Positions 43,107-52,482 of a DNA stretch of 64,000 nucleotides are shown in pieces. Position numbers and translations under genes: made by a program. The stretch comes from an uncultured Phascolarctobacterium sp. (GTDB lineage Bacteria; Bacillota; Negativicutes; Acidaminococcales; Acidaminococcaceae), in the NCBI GenBank assembly GCA_949285135.1, contig CASDXO010000002.1, positions 148,797-212,796 of the forward strand. The letters are read 5' to 3'. The notes beneath the pieces were generated by a model. The model was not told where the DNA came from. It saw nothing but the letters and a program-made list of their open reading frames with translations, and made no database searches. Every line of letters begins with the position of its first letter. The stretch's first letter is position 1.

Positions 43107-44114
43107 ATGTTTGATGTGATTGATCTTATTTTTAACAGCGGTTTTATTTTTGTCCTGGCTGTGGCGGCGATAGCTGTATTTTTTAATTTTGTGCCGCTGG
43201 GACTGTGGATTTCTGCTATTGCAGCCGGCGTAAATGTTGGAATTTTTAATTTGGTGGGCATGCGGCTCAGACGTGTACCTGCTTCTAAAATCGTCTTGCC
43301 GCTGATTAAAGCCAATAAGGCTGGCATTGATGTTAATGTTAACCAGCTGGAAGCTCATTATCTGGCTGGCGGCAATGTAGACCGGGTTATAGATGCGCTT
43401 ATTGCGGCACACAGAGCGCAGATTCCTCTGAGCTTTGAACGCAGCTGTGCTATCGACCTGGCAGGCCGTAATGTACTGGAAGCTGTTCAGATGAGCGTAA
43501 ATCCTGAAGTTATAGAGACTCCGGTTGTATCAGCAGTGGCAAAGGATGGCATTGAGCTGAAAGTTAAGGCGCGTGTTACCGTACGTGCCAATATCGACAG
43601 ACTGGTAGGCGGCGCCGGTGAAGCAACCATTATTGCTCGTGTTGGTGAAGGTATTGTTACTAATGTAGGTTCGTCCCTGGACCATAGCAAGGTGCTGGAA
43701 AATCCTGACTATATTTCAAAAACAGTTTTGGAAAAGGGTCTGGATGCAGGTACTGCCTTTGAAATTCTTTCTATTGATATTGCTGATGTTGATGTTGGAC
43801 GTAATATCGGTGCTGCACTGATGACTGATCAGGCAGAAGCAGATAAGCGTATTGCCCAGGCCAGAGCAGAAGAGCGCAGAGCTATGGCAGTGGCTAAGGA
43901 ACAGGAAATGAAGGCTTATACGCAGGAGATGCAGGCGAAGGTTGTTGAAGAACAGGCCAAAGTTCCGGCAGCATTGGCAGAAGCGTTGGCTAACGGACGT
44001 CTGGGGGTTATGGATTATTATCGTATGAATAATATTAATGCGGACACAGAAATGCGTAAGACTATAGCAGAAGTAAGTCCACAAGTGCAGGAGAAGCCGC
44101 ATAACGGCAAATAG
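43107..44114 (+). CDS. floA: Flotillin-like protein FloA
   Basis: 335-residue SPFH-domain scaffold protein. An N-terminal hydrophobic hairpin covers about residues 8-45, the SPFH domain ([21 protein letters not shown] through [16 protein letters not shown]) spans about 60-240, and a glutamate/alanine-rich coiled coil (about 240-300) contains [19 protein letters not shown]. The end [19 protein letters not shown] is typical of FloA. The protein recruits other factors into functional membrane microdomains. It lies in an nfeD-floA-unknown unit like the yqeZ-yqfA region of Bacillus. Confidence 0.97.
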   Translation: MFDVIDLIFNSGFIFVLAVAAIAVFFNFVPLGLWISAIAAGVNVGIFNLVGMRLRRVPASKIVLPLIKANKAGIDVNVNQLEAHYLAGGNVDRVIDALIAAHRAQIPLSFERSCAIDLAGRNVLEAVQMSVNPEVIETPVVSAVAKDGIELKVKARVTVRANIDRLVGGAGEATIIARVGEGIVTNVGSSLDHSKVLENPDYISKTVLEKGLDAGTAFEILSIDIADVDVGRNIGAALMTDQAEADKRIAQARAEERRAMAVAKEQEMKAYTQEMQAKVVEEQAKVPAALAEALANGRLGVMDYYRMNNINADTEMRKTIAEVSPQVQEKPHNGK

Positions 44115-44128
44115 GGAGGCTGCTGACA

Positions 44129-44566
44129 ATGTATGTTGTTATCAGTGTTATAAGTGCCATAGTGCCGATGCTGGTAGTGGTGCTGTTATGGCGGTTGCTG
44201 CTTAAAGTACTGAAATCAATACTGGAAAAAGGTGGTACTCAAGCGGAACGGATAAATTTGCCGCAAGAAGAACATGAGAAAGTACCTGATTTGGCTGCAG
44301 AATTTGAGCGTAAACTTAAAGAGAAGCGGCAAAGTACGTCTGAACCTGCTCTGAGAGGCGGCTCTGATGTTTACAGAGAACCGGTAGAGCCGGCAACAGT
44401 TGTGGCAGAACGGGAAAACTGGCGGCCGGCAGCTGCTGTCACTGCAATACAGGAGAAACAGCAGCCTAAAGTAAGGTTTAATCATCAGACGCTTGTTAAT
44501 GGCTTTATCATGAGTGAGATATTGGATAAGCCTCGCAGTATAAAACCCTATGATGGCAATTTTTAG
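44129..44566 (+). CDS. Unknown membrane-anchored protein following floA
   Basis: 145 residues. One N-terminal transmembrane helix (about residues 2-27) is followed by a charged, low-complexity cytoplasmic stretch and an end segment, FNHQTLVNGFIMSEILDKPRSIKPY, that looks like a short conserved motif. I do not recognise the family. The gene starts 14 bases after floA with GGGAGGCTG before its ATG, so co-expression with the flotillin is likely. In Bacillus a small protein gene also follows yqfA, but I see no similarity I could name. It could be an anchored adaptor or client of the microdomain (inference). Confidence 0.7.
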   Translation: MYVVISVISAIVPMLVVVLLWRLLLKVLKSILEKGGTQAERINLPQEEHEKVPDLAAEFERKLKEKRQSTSEPALRGGSDVYREPVEPATVVAERENWRPAAAVTAIQEKQQPKVRFNHQTLVNGFIMSEILDKPRSIKPYDGNF

Positions 44567-44602
44567 TATCGGCAGAAATGATTTTAGGAAAAAGGTGTAA
44601 AG

Positions 44603-46078
44603 ATGCTGGAAAAACTTGATCTGACAAAGAAACTTTCCAAAGAAGAATATAGCAGGACTATGGATGTACTGGGCGAAAAACTTGGCGAAGTGCAGAGAAA
44701 AGCCCGCGAAGCCAAGCGGCCGATTATTATTGCTTTTGAAGGCTGGCGTGGAGCGCGTCGCAGCACTATTATCAATAAGATAATGCAGCAGATGGATGCC
44801 CGCGGTTTTAAGGTTTTTTCTTCTGTCAAGCTAAGTGATGAAGAACGCTGTATGCCCTTTTTTACTTATTTCTGGCAACACCTGCCGCCTAAGGGGCATA
44901 TTACTGTTTATCATCGCAGCTGGTACTATTTGAAAAATGAATGTGATATAGAGTTCAGAAAAGAAAAAGACAAGTGGCTGGAAACATCTTTTGATCATAT
45001 CAATAATTTTGAAAAAGAGCTGACAGATGATAATTATATTTTGCTGAAATTCTTTCTGCATATTTCAGAGAAACAGCAGGCAGAAAATCTGGCGAAAAAT
45101 TATAAGACGCTCGGTAAGGCATGGAAAGAAATTTCACCTGCTTATGACGAAAGCGGTGAGTATAAGACATTTTTGGAGCGCTATGAAAAAATGCTGGAAG
45201 CTACTGATACAGCTAATGCACCCTGGCATATTATTGCGGCAGATGATTCCCGCAGTGCTCAGGTGGATGTGTTTAAGGCAGTGATCAGTGCGGTTGAACA
45301 TGCTTTGAGTGTTCAATGCCAGCAGTGCAGCAGCGTACCTCGTATGGCTAATTATTATAATGTGCTGAGCGGTGTTGATTTAAATAAAGCTGTCAGCAAA
45401 AACGAATATAAGGACAAGCTGGATAAATATCAGGAAAAACTGCGCATGCTACAGATAGAAATGTTCAAAGCCGGGATACCGGCAGTAATAGGCTTTGAAG
45501 GCTGGGATGCTGCCGGGAAGGGCGGTGCAATCAGGCGTCTTACGGCTGCATTGGATCCGTTGGGATATTCTGTTAATCCTGTTGCCGCTCCTAATATTGT
45601 AGAAAACCAGTTCCATTATTTGTGGCGTTTTTGGATTAACTTGCCTAAACCGGGCAGTATTGCTATTTTTGACAGAACTTGGTATGGTCGCGTTATGGTT
45701 GAGCGATTGGAAGGATTTGCTGCTCCGCACGAATGGCAACGCGCTTATGATGAAATTAAGGATATGGAAGAGCAGTGGTCTGAATATGGTATTGCCATTG
45801 CCAAATTCTGGCTGCAGATTGATAAGGATGAGCAGTATCGCCGCTTTAAAGAACGCGAAGGCAATCCGCAGAAAATATGGAAGATTACTGATGAAGACTG
45901 GCGTAATCGTGAAAAGTGGGATGCCTATGAAGAAGCAGTCAACGAAATGCTGATACGCACAGATACATCGTATGCGCCCTGGACTATTGTTGAAGGTAAC
46001 GATAAATATTATGCGCGTCTGAAAGTGCTGCAGACTGTAATAGAGCTTTTTGAAAAGAAGTTAAATAAAAATAATTGA
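44603..46078 (+). CDS. pap: Polyphosphate:AMP phosphotransferase (two PPK2 domains)
   Basis: 491 residues with two tandem PPK2 kinase domains. The C-terminal domain (about 255-485) has an intact Walker A GFEGWDAAGKGGAI near residue 295 and FDRTWYGRVMVERLEGF. The N-terminal domain has a broken loop, GWRGARRST, lacking the A-A-G-K-G core, so it is probably structural. This arrangement matches class II PPK2 enzymes that make ADP from AMP and polyphosphate. It can turn stored polyphosphate into adenylate energy. The B12/radical SAM gene follows after 13 bases. Confidence 0.92.
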   Translation: MLEKLDLTKKLSKEEYSRTMDVLGEKLGEVQRKAREAKRPIIIAFEGWRGARRSTIINKIMQQMDARGFKVFSSVKLSDEERCMPFFTYFWQHLPPKGHITVYHRSWYYLKNECDIEFRKEKDKWLETSFDHINNFEKELTDDNYILLKFFLHISEKQQAENLAKNYKTLGKAWKEISPAYDESGEYKTFLERYEKMLEATDTANAPWHIIAADDSRSAQVDVFKAVISAVEHALSVQCQQCSSVPRMANYYNVLSGVDLNKAVSKNEYKDKLDKYQEKLRMLQIEMFKAGIPAVIGFEGWDAAGKGGAIRRLTAALDPLGYSVNPVAAPNIVENQFHYLWRFWINLPKPGSIAIFDRTWYGRVMVERLEGFAAPHEWQRAYDEIKDMEEQWSEYGIAIAKFWLQIDKDEQYRRFKEREGNPQKIWKITDEDWRNREKWDAYEEAVNEMLIRTDTSYAPWTIVEGNDKYYARLKVLQTVIELFEKKLNKNN

Positions 46079-46091
46079 GCGAGGTAATATT

Positions 46092-47816
46092 TTGTCCTGG
46101 AAGATAAAAAATAAACTGCAGGAGTTGCTGGCTTCTGAATCTGGTACGCAGATTTTCCCGCCTGGACTCAGGCATCCGGTGGCCTTTATTTATCCCAATG
46201 TTTATCATCTGGGAATGTCCAATCTGGGAATGCACATTCTGTATCAGATTATCAACAGCCGTGGTGACAGTGCCTGTGAGAGGTTTTTTCTGCCGGAACC
46301 AGCGTTGATAAAAGAGCATCAGAAGACAAGGACACCGCTTTTGAGCATGGAGACGCAAAGGCCTCTGTCGGATTTTTCGGTCTTATTTGTTATGCTGTCT
46401 TTTGAAATGGACTATGATAATCTGCTCACGGTGCTGGAATTAGGCAACATCAAACTGCGTGCTGCTCAGCGTAATGAGAAGGAACCGCTGCTGATTATCG
46501 GCGGGCCCTGTGCAACTTTTAATCCTGAGCCTTTGGCTGCTGTGGCTGATGCTTTTGTTATCGGTGAAGGTGAAGAAACAATACAGCAAATTCTTGATGT
46601 AGTTTATACTGGTGGAGGTAAGGAAGATAAGCTGCTGTGCCTTGCTAAAGTACCCGGAGTATATGTGCCTAAATTTTATGAACCGCAGTACGATGAGCAG
46701 GGGATATTTTGCGGCATGAAGCATGACGAGCGTGTTCCTGGAGTAATACAAAGACAATGGGTAAAGGAAATAGATGCTTATCCGCATACCTCCGCCATCG
46801 TTACGGACAAAACAGAATTTGAAAATATGTTCATTGTGGAGGTGGCACGTGGCTGCGGCAGACATTGTCGTTTCTGCATGGCCGGATACTGTTTCCGCAA
46901 ACCAAGGGCAAGAACATTGGCAAATATACTGTCAGATATAGAGAAACGCCCTGGCAGGACGAAGAAAGTTGGTCTTATGGGTGCTGCTGTGTCTGACCAT
47001 CCTCAGATTAAAGAGCTGACCAAAAGTCTTGTTGAGCAGAAAATATCTTTTTCTGTGGCATCGCTGCGGGCAGATACTTTGGATGAAGTTATGACAAATG
47101 CTCTGGCTGCAAGTGGGCAGCAGACTATGACTGTGGCACCGGAAGCAGGCAGCAGCAGGATGCGTGACAGTATCAACAAGGGCATAACAGAAGAACATGT
47201 TTATCATGCCATAGAACTGGCTGCTGCCGCCGGTATGAAAAATATTAAGCTGTATTATATGATAGGCCTGCCGGGAGAGCAAGACTGCGATATTGACGAA
47301 ATGATCGCCATGATTGAGCGCATACGTGAAAAAATGGATGAGGCTGGCAATAAAGGTGAGCTGGTAATTTCTGTAAATGGTTTTGTTCCCAAGCCTTTTA
47401 CACCGTATCAGTGGGAGCCTTTGTGCAATCTGCGTGATTTAAAGAGACGCTTTAAGCTGTTGCAGGAGGCTTTTAAAAAGAACAGACGTATCAAGCTGAT
47501 TACGGAGTCGCTGAAAGAAACAGTGGTGCAGACTGTACTGGCACGAGGTGACAGGCATGTGGGAGAAATGCTTTTAGAAGCACATATTGGCGGTAAACCT
47601 CTAAAACAGGTATTCAGACTTTATGATAAAGATATGGAAGAATATGCCCAGAAGACGCTTGCCATAGGTCAAAAGCTGCCTTGGCAGCATCTGGATATGG
47701 GATTTACGGAGCAGTATCTGATAGCAGAACTGCAGCGAAGCAAGGAGGGTAAGTTTACTCCGATGTGCTTTGAAAACTGCCGCCGGTGCGGTGTATGCGG
47801 AGATAACGATGAGTAA
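46092..47816 (+). CDS. B12-binding radical SAM protein (TIGR03960-like)
   Basis: 574 residues. The N-terminal cobalamin-binding-type domain has FIYPNVYHLGMSNLG near residue 32 and LIIGGPCATFNPEP near 135. The radical SAM core carries C-GRH-C-RF-C-MAGYCFR near residue 252, then MTVAPEAGSSRMRD and YMIGLPGEQD. A C-terminal region ends with three cysteine pairs (CFENCRRCGVC), possibly another metal site. No reaction is known for this family; it often stands next to a DUF2344 partner and ribonuclease G, and that partner is not adjacent here. The start is TTG 46092, chosen for GCGAGG upstream. pgeF overlaps its end by eight bases. Confidence 0.85.
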   Translation: MSWKIKNKLQELLASESGTQIFPPGLRHPVAFIYPNVYHLGMSNLGMHILYQIINSRGDSACERFFLPEPALIKEHQKTRTPLLSMETQRPLSDFSVLFVMLSFEMDYDNLLTVLELGNIKLRAAQRNEKEPLLIIGGPCATFNPEPLAAVADAFVIGEGEETIQQILDVVYTGGGKEDKLLCLAKVPGVYVPKFYEPQYDEQGIFCGMKHDERVPGVIQRQWVKEIDAYPHTSAIVTDKTEFENMFIVEVARGCGRHCRFCMAGYCFRKPRARTLANILSDIEKRPGRTKKVGLMGAAVSDHPQIKELTKSLVEQKISFSVASLRADTLDEVMTNALAASGQQTMTVAPEAGSSRMRDSINKGITEEHVYHAIELAAAAGMKNIKLYYMIGLPGEQDCDIDEMIAMIERIREKMDEAGNKGELVISVNGFVPKPFTPYQWEPLCNLRDLKRRFKLLQEAFKKNRRIKLITESLKETVVQTVLARGDRHVGEMLLEAHIGGKPLKQVFRLYDKDMEEYAQKTLAIGQKLPWQHLDMGFTEQYLIAELQRSKEGKFTPMCFENCRRCGVCGDNDE

Positions 47817-48621
47817 CTTTATCATTGAGCAAAGAAATAATATCTGGTACGGAAGTTTTCCGCTTTTGCGCAAATTGGGATTCATTAATGCCTGCAGCTG
47901 CCGCCTTCATGGAGAAAGTATACTGGCAGAGGGGATGCTGAATCTTGCGCTGCATGTCGATGACGATGCAGATAAAGTGCTTGCAAACAGGCGTACTTTT
48001 GCTGCTGCTATTGGGGTGCAGGCACAAAGGTTTACGACTTGCAGGCAGGTTCACGGCAGCAAAATTGTGCGGATAACTGAAGATTTGGCTGGCAGCGGTG
48101 CTCTCTGCCTTGACGATACGATTGCGGAGACAGATGCTTTGATTACTGACTTGCCAGATGTACCATTACTGTTGTTTTTTGCTGATTGTGTACCGGTTTT
48201 GCTGGCAGATATAAAGTCTGGAGCAATAGGGCTTGCTCATGCTGGCTGGCGTGGTACAGTTGCCGGAATTGCTGCTAAAACTGCGGCTGCCATGATGGAG
48301 CAATTTAAATCGCGCCCCGAAAATATTATTGCTGCTATCGGTCCGTCAATAGGAGCGTGCTGCTATGAAGTAGATGATTTTGTCTACAGTCAGGCAGACG
48401 CTTATAAAGATTGCTTTGTTTCCTTTGGTAAAGGTAAATATCATATGGATTTATGGGCAATAAACAAAAAGCAGCTGCTTGCGCAGGGATTGGTGGAGAA
48501 AAATATAATTACTGCAGGTGTCTGCACCGGGCATAATAAGGAACTATTTTGCTCCTACAGAGCTGAACATGGAAAAACCGGACGTATGGGCGTTTGTCTT
48601 TGTCGTCCTGCAAAAGTCTGA
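47809..48621 (+). CDS. pgeF: Purine nucleoside phosphorylase PgeF (YfiH/laccase-domain family)
   Basis: 270-residue protein of the YfiH/DUF152 family, now known to act on purine nucleosides and, in some species, to edit peptidoglycan precursors. Zinc-site residues are visible: the histidine in CRQVHGSKIV, the cysteine in FADCVPVLL, and a histidine in GLAHAGWRGTV near residue 146. IGPSIGACCYEVDDFV is the family signature. ATG 47809 is chosen because it gives normal length and is preceded by GGAG; an earlier in-frame ATG (47770) is inside the upstream gene. It often precedes yggS-sepF in division clusters, as here. Confidence 0.93.
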   Translation: MSNFIIEQRNNIWYGSFPLLRKLGFINACSCRLHGESILAEGMLNLALHVDDDADKVLANRRTFAAAIGVQAQRFTTCRQVHGSKIVRITEDLAGSGALCLDDTIAETDALITDLPDVPLLLFFADCVPVLLADIKSGAIGLAHAGWRGTVAGIAAKTAAAMMEQFKSRPENIIAAIGPSIGACCYEVDDFVYSQADAYKDCFVSFGKGKYHMDLWAINKKQLLAQGLVEKNIITAGVCTGHNKELFCSYRAEHGKTGRMGVCLCRPAKV

Positions 48622-48624
48622 ACT

Positions 48625-48652
48625 AAAACACAGGCATTTATGCCTGTGTTTT
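48625..48652 (+). terminator. Intrinsic terminator after pgeF
   Basis: Perfect 12-bp stem AAAACACAGGCA with TGCCTGTGTTTT, loop TTTA. Confidence 0.85.
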
Positions 48653-48680
48653 ATCTTTATAAGAGCAGAATTTATCTGCA

Positions 48681-48710
48681 TAGACAACGGTCAGGAAATT
48701 GTGTTAAAAT
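48681..48710 (+). promoter_or_regulatory. Probable promoter of the yggS-divIVA cluster
   Basis: TAGACA (48681-48686), 18-bp spacer, TAAAAT (48705-48710), between the pgeF terminator and yggS. Confidence 0.5.
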
Positions 48711-48786
48711 TACAGGAAGAAGATGGGTACTAAAGAATGCTCTTCTCCTGAATTTTTGCATAAATATGGCGTTTGGGGGAATTATT

Positions 48787-49485
48787 TTGCTGGCAGAAAA
48801 TCTTAAATCAGTGCAGGAGATAATAAAAGAATCGCTGCAAAAGAGGAAGGACAGCAAGCTTACTGGCGACAGCGTTACCCTGGTTGGCGTAACTAAAAAT
48901 CACCCGCCGGAAATAGTAGCTGAGGCGCTGGCGCAGGGAATAAATAATATTGGCGAAAACAGGGTGCAGGAAGCAAAGGCCAAAAGAGAGATTTTGGGCG
49001 ATGGTGGGTACTGGCATCTTATTGGACATTTGCAGACTAATAAAGTGCGTCAGGCTGTGGCTTTATTTGATTTAATAGAATCGATAGACAGTGAACATCT
49101 GCTGCAGACGGTAGAAAAAGAAGCTAAGCGCATAAATAAAGTGCAGGATGTTTTGCTGCAGCTTAATATTGCGCATGAAGAACAGAAATCAGGGTTTAGC
49201 AAAGAAGAATATTTGTCTGTATTACCACTGCTGAATAATTATCCGCATGTAAAAATCAGAGGATTGATGGTTATAGCGCCTAAAACTGATGATATGGAAT
49301 TAGTGCGTGATATTTTTGCTGCCGGTTACAGATGTTTTTGCAGGTTAAAAATGCAGCGGCCGGATATTGACTGCCTGTCCATGGGCATGAGCGGAGATTA
49401 TGCTATTGCGGTGGAAGAAGGCGCCAATATTGTGCGCGTAGGAACAGCTTTATTCGGTCAGCGTGATTATAGTTTGAAATTTTAA
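48787..49485 (+). CDS. yggS: PLP homeostasis protein YggS
   Basis: 232-residue pyridoxal phosphate-binding protein of the YggS/PROSC family that keeps free PLP and amino-acid pools in balance. The PLP lysine is in TLVGVTKNHPPE near residue 39. IGENRVQEAKAKRE, WHLIGHLQTNKVR and LSMGMSGDYAIAVEEGANIVRVG follow. A TTG start at 48787 is preferred because GGGGGA lies seven bases upstream and it gives the family N-terminus; ATG 48766 is in frame but overlaps that site. It is the first gene of the sepF-proC-ylmH-divIVA cluster. Confidence 0.93.
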   Translation: MLAENLKSVQEIIKESLQKRKDSKLTGDSVTLVGVTKNHPPEIVAEALAQGINNIGENRVQEAKAKREILGDGGYWHLIGHLQTNKVRQAVALFDLIESIDSEHLLQTVEKEAKRINKVQDVLLQLNIAHEEQKSGFSKEEYLSVLPLLNNYPHVKIRGLMVIAPKTDDMELVRDIFAAGYRCFCRLKMQRPDIDCLSMGMSGDYAIAVEEGANIVRVGTALFGQRDYSLKF

Positions 49486-49512
49486 AATACAGGAAGGTGG
49501 CCTGATTATACA

Positions 49513-50043
49513 ATGAAGATTATAGACCGTATTACAGAAGCGTTGGGGCTGTACGATGAAGAAGAAATTTATGACGATGTTCCTGAAAAGGAAGCATCTG
49601 CCCCAAGCAGGCAGAGAAGTATTTCTGCAGCTGCAAGAAGCAGTGAAGTAAAAGAAGAAGCACCAAAAAGACAGCAGAACTATTCTTTGTTTAAGAAAAA
49701 GCAGCCTGCTGCAGGAGAACCTATGAGCAGCAAGACTATTGCGCTGCCGCTGGCTGACAAACAGGTGAAGGTAGTGGTGCTGGAGCCGACAAGTTTTGAT
49801 GATTCACAAAAAATTGCTGATTATTTGCGCAATAAACAGCCTGTAGTAGTAAATTTTGAAGGAACTGACAGCGTTATTACCAAGAGAATGACTGATTTCA
49901 TCAGTGGCACTATTTATGCACTGGGCGGCAGCATGAAGAAAATCGGACGCAGCATTCTTGTATGCGCACCTCAGAATGTCGATATTGATGCCGGTGCAAG
50001 TATTTATGATGATAAAGGAAGACAGCCATGGGAAAGGGATTAA
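49513..50043 (+). CDS. sepF: Cell division protein SepF
   Basis: 176-residue FtsZ-binding membrane anchor. The N-terminal MKIIDRITEALGL is the amphipathic membrane-targeting helix, followed by an acidic and then glutamine/serine-rich linker (about residues 15-75). The SepF core (about 80-165) includes VVLEPTSFDDSQKIADYL, QPVVVNFEGT and MTDFISGTIYALGGSMKKI. It lies between yggS and proC in the classic division-linked order. The last 16 bases overlap proC. A minimal paralogue exists at 10091-10456. Confidence 0.96.
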   Translation: MKIIDRITEALGLYDEEEIYDDVPEKEASAPSRQRSISAAARSSEVKEEAPKRQQNYSLFKKKQPAAGEPMSSKTIALPLADKQVKVVVLEPTSFDDSQKIADYLRNKQPVVVNFEGTDSVITKRMTDFISGTIYALGGSMKKIGRSILVCAPQNVDIDAGASIYDDKGRQPWERD

Positions 50044-50852
50044 CACTGAAAAAAATTGCATTTATCGGCGGCGGTGCCATGGCTGAAGCCATTATAAAAG
50101 GTATTACCAGCAGCGGTGTTATAGCGGGTTCAGACATTGCCGTAGGTGAGCATACGCAGCAGCGCTGCGATTATCTGCAGCAAACTTACGGAGTGCAGGC
50201 ATATACTGATAATAATAAGGCGGTTGAAGATGCTGAACTGATAATACTGGCTGTAAAGCCTCAGGTTGCACCTGTTGCCCTTACTGCAGAGCTGACTGCT
50301 CATTTCAATAAAAATGCCTGGGTGCTGTCCATTATGGGCAGTGTCAGCATTGATATGCTGCACGGCTATGTACCTGGATTTCCTGTTGTACGTACCATGC
50401 CCAATACGCCGCTGGCTGTGGGAGAAGGTATGACAGCTGTATGCTGCGATGAAAATGTTACGTCAGAAATGCTGGAAGCGGCCTGTGCTATTTTTGGTTG
50501 CTGCGGCGAGGTTGAGGTTGTCGCTGAAAGTGCCATTGAGGCCATAACTGCGATTTCCGGATGCGGTCCGGGATATGCTTTTGTAATTATTGATGCGTTG
50601 GCGGATGCCGGAGTGCGTGCAGGATTGCCGAGAGCTCTTGCTATTAAGCTGGCTGCACAGACTCTTGCCGGCAGCGGTAAGATGTGTGTTAAGACCGGAA
50701 TTCATCCGGCGCAGCTGCGCGATCAGGTAACATCTCCCGGTGGGACAACGATTGCCGGAATACATGCTCTGGAAAATCATGGTGTGCGCGGCGCTTTTTA
50801 TGATGCAGTACAAGCTGTACTGCAGCGCAGTATGGAATTGCAGGGTAAATAA
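50028..50852 (+). CDS. proC: Pyrroline-5-carboxylate reductase
   Basis: 274-residue NAD(P)H enzyme for the last step of proline synthesis. The Rossmann motif FIGGGAMAEAIIKG is near residue 12. VKPQVAPVAL, VVRTMPNTPLAVGEG and the C-terminal LRDQVTSPGGTTIAGIHALE are diagnostic. The frame starts with ATG 50028 inside sepF; AAAGGGA at 50033 would fit a rarer downstream CTG (50046), so the exact start is open. Proline synthesis genes in the division cluster are common in Firmicutes. Confidence 0.95.
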   Translation: MGKGLTLKKIAFIGGGAMAEAIIKGITSSGVIAGSDIAVGEHTQQRCDYLQQTYGVQAYTDNNKAVEDAELIILAVKPQVAPVALTAELTAHFNKNAWVLSIMGSVSIDMLHGYVPGFPVVRTMPNTPLAVGEGMTAVCCDENVTSEMLEAACAIFGCCGEVEVVAESAIEAITAISGCGPGYAFVIIDALADAGVRAGLPRALAIKLAAQTLAGSGKMCVKTGIHPAQLRDQVTSPGGTTIAGIHALENHGVRGAFYDAVQAVLQRSMELQGK

Positions 50853-50854
50853 TC

Positions 50855-51640
50855 ATGGCAGACAGAGAGAAAATTTTAAGGTATTTTAAAGCCAGCGGCG
50901 ATGAACAGCTGGCTGCCAAGCTTATTGACCTGGCAGAAGGTGCTAATAAAAGCAGAAAATTCCGCGTCAGTGAATTTTTAGACCCGCATGCCTGTAATGT
51001 TGCTGAAATAGTGGCCGCAAATTTTGAAAATATCCATTTAGAGACCTATGGCGGTTTTGCACATGCAGAGAGAGTAAAAGCTGCTTTTATTGCTGATGAT
51101 TTTTACGGAAGTCCGGATTACGGCATTGTATGCTTTTTAGCAGTCTGGGATAAACGATATTACGATTTATCGCATAGAGATGTTTTAGGTGCATTTATGG
51201 GCAGTGGCTGTAAACGAGAGGCGATAGGAGATATCGTCTTTGTGCCGGAAGGTGCACAGTTTGTTGCAGAAAAAACATTGCAAAACTTTCTGATGGGTAA
51301 TCTTACTCAAATTGGAGCAGCTCCGGTAACGCTTACTGAAATTTCTGCTGCTGATTTGCTGCAGAAAGAGGAAAAAGTCAAGCTCATCAACGCAACTGTA
51401 GCAGATTTGCGCCTTGATGCAGTGGCTGCTGCCGGCTATGGCGTGTCACGTAGCAGGATGAGTGATGAAATAAAAGGGCTGAATGTCAAGCTGAACTGGA
51501 AGGAAGCCAAAAAGGCTGCACAGGCTGTTAATGAAGGAGATGTAATCTCTTTCAGAGGACGTGGCAGAGTAGAGGTAACTGAAATACGCGGAACTACAAA
51601 GAAGGGACGCATCAGCGTTACTTTGAAAAGATACATATGA
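50855..51640 (+). CDS. ylmH: YlmH-type S4-domain RNA-binding protein
   Basis: 261 residues. The N-terminal two thirds hold the YlmH domain: FAHAERVKAAFIADD, then VLGAFMGSGCKREAIGDIV. A C-terminal S4 RNA-binding domain covers about residues 185-245 (LRLDAVAAAGYGVSRSR; VNEGDVISFRGRGRVEV). The family binds ribosome-associated RNA and is implicated in ribosome rescue or quality control (RqcP-like relatives). It starts two bases after proC. Confidence 0.93.
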   Translation: MADREKILRYFKASGDEQLAAKLIDLAEGANKSRKFRVSEFLDPHACNVAEIVAANFENIHLETYGGFAHAERVKAAFIADDFYGSPDYGIVCFLAVWDKRYYDLSHRDVLGAFMGSGCKREAIGDIVFVPEGAQFVAEKTLQNFLMGNLTQIGAAPVTLTEISAADLLQKEEKVKLINATVADLRLDAVAAAGYGVSRSRMSDEIKGLNVKLNWKEAKKAAQAVNEGDVISFRGRGRVEVTEIRGTTKKGRISVTLKRYI

Positions 51641-51652
51641 AAGGGAAGAACT

Positions 51653-52471
51653 ATGCTTACACCGGCAGATTTGAAAAATAAAACTTTTTCCAGAGGCTTT
51701 CGCGGCTATGAAACAGAAGAAGTAGATAAATTTATGGACGAGCTGCGCAAAGAGTACGAGTATCTCTACCTGGATAATCTGGAACTCAAGGAGACGGTAG
51801 AACGCGTGAGCTCCAAACTGGAATATTATCAGCAGATGGAAGCAACTATGCAAAGCACATTGACAGTTGCACAGGAAACAGCTGATGAGGTTAAAAGCAG
51901 CAGTGAAAAGAAGGCGGCTCTTCTGGAGCATGAAACCAAAGTGAAATGTGAGCAGATGCTTGCGGAAGCAAGAAATGCTGCCGAAAAACTTCACAATGAT
52001 ACTTTGGCTCAGGCGGAAGACCTTTATAATCAGACGAAGAACAAGACGGAAAATATGCGTAACGCAACAGAAGCTGAATGCAGCAGGATGAAAGAAGAAG
52101 CGAGAAATTATGCCGCCAAATTGCGTAACGATACCGAAGTGGAAATGGAAAAATTAAGAGTTGCCAACGAAGATGCCTGCAAAAAAAGAGCAAACTCTGC
52201 TTCGGCGGAAGCAGGGAAGCTGCTGGAAACAGCCAGAAATGAGGCTAACAGGATGTCGGTGGAAGCTAACAGCAATTACCGCAAGATTGTCGGTGATGCG
52301 GAAGAACGCAGCCGTAAGATAATCTTTGAGGCTGAAGCAAGAGCGGCAATGGCTCAAAGTACTTATGAAGACCAGGTTAAAAAAGCTATGGTACACCGCA
52401 GGCATATGCAGCATTTGCTGGAAACACAGCTGGAACTGCTGAAAAATTTTGAAGAACAAACATCAAAGTAA
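51653..52471 (+). CDS. divIVA: DivIVA-domain cell division/polarity protein
   Basis: 272-residue coiled-coil protein. The N-terminal DivIVA membrane-binding domain is LTPADLKNKTFSRGFRGY followed by EEVDKFMDELRKEYEYLY (the F-R pair sits in the lipid-binding loop). The rest is a long alanine/glutamate-rich coiled coil (about residues 70-265) with repeated EARN and AxA heptads. It marks cell poles and the septum. It is about 100 residues longer than the Bacillus protein because of the extended coil. GGGAAGAA precedes the ATG. Confidence 0.94.
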   Translation: MLTPADLKNKTFSRGFRGYETEEVDKFMDELRKEYEYLYLDNLELKETVERVSSKLEYYQQMEATMQSTLTVAQETADEVKSSSEKKAALLEHETKVKCEQMLAEARNAAEKLHNDTLAQAEDLYNQTKNKTENMRNATEAECSRMKEEARNYAAKLRNDTEVEMEKLRVANEDACKKRANSASAEAGKLLETARNEANRMSVEANSNYRKIVGDAEERSRKIIFEAEARAAMAQSTYEDQVKKAMVHRRHMQHLLETQLELLKNFEEQTSK

Positions 52472-52482
52472 ACAGGGGATGA

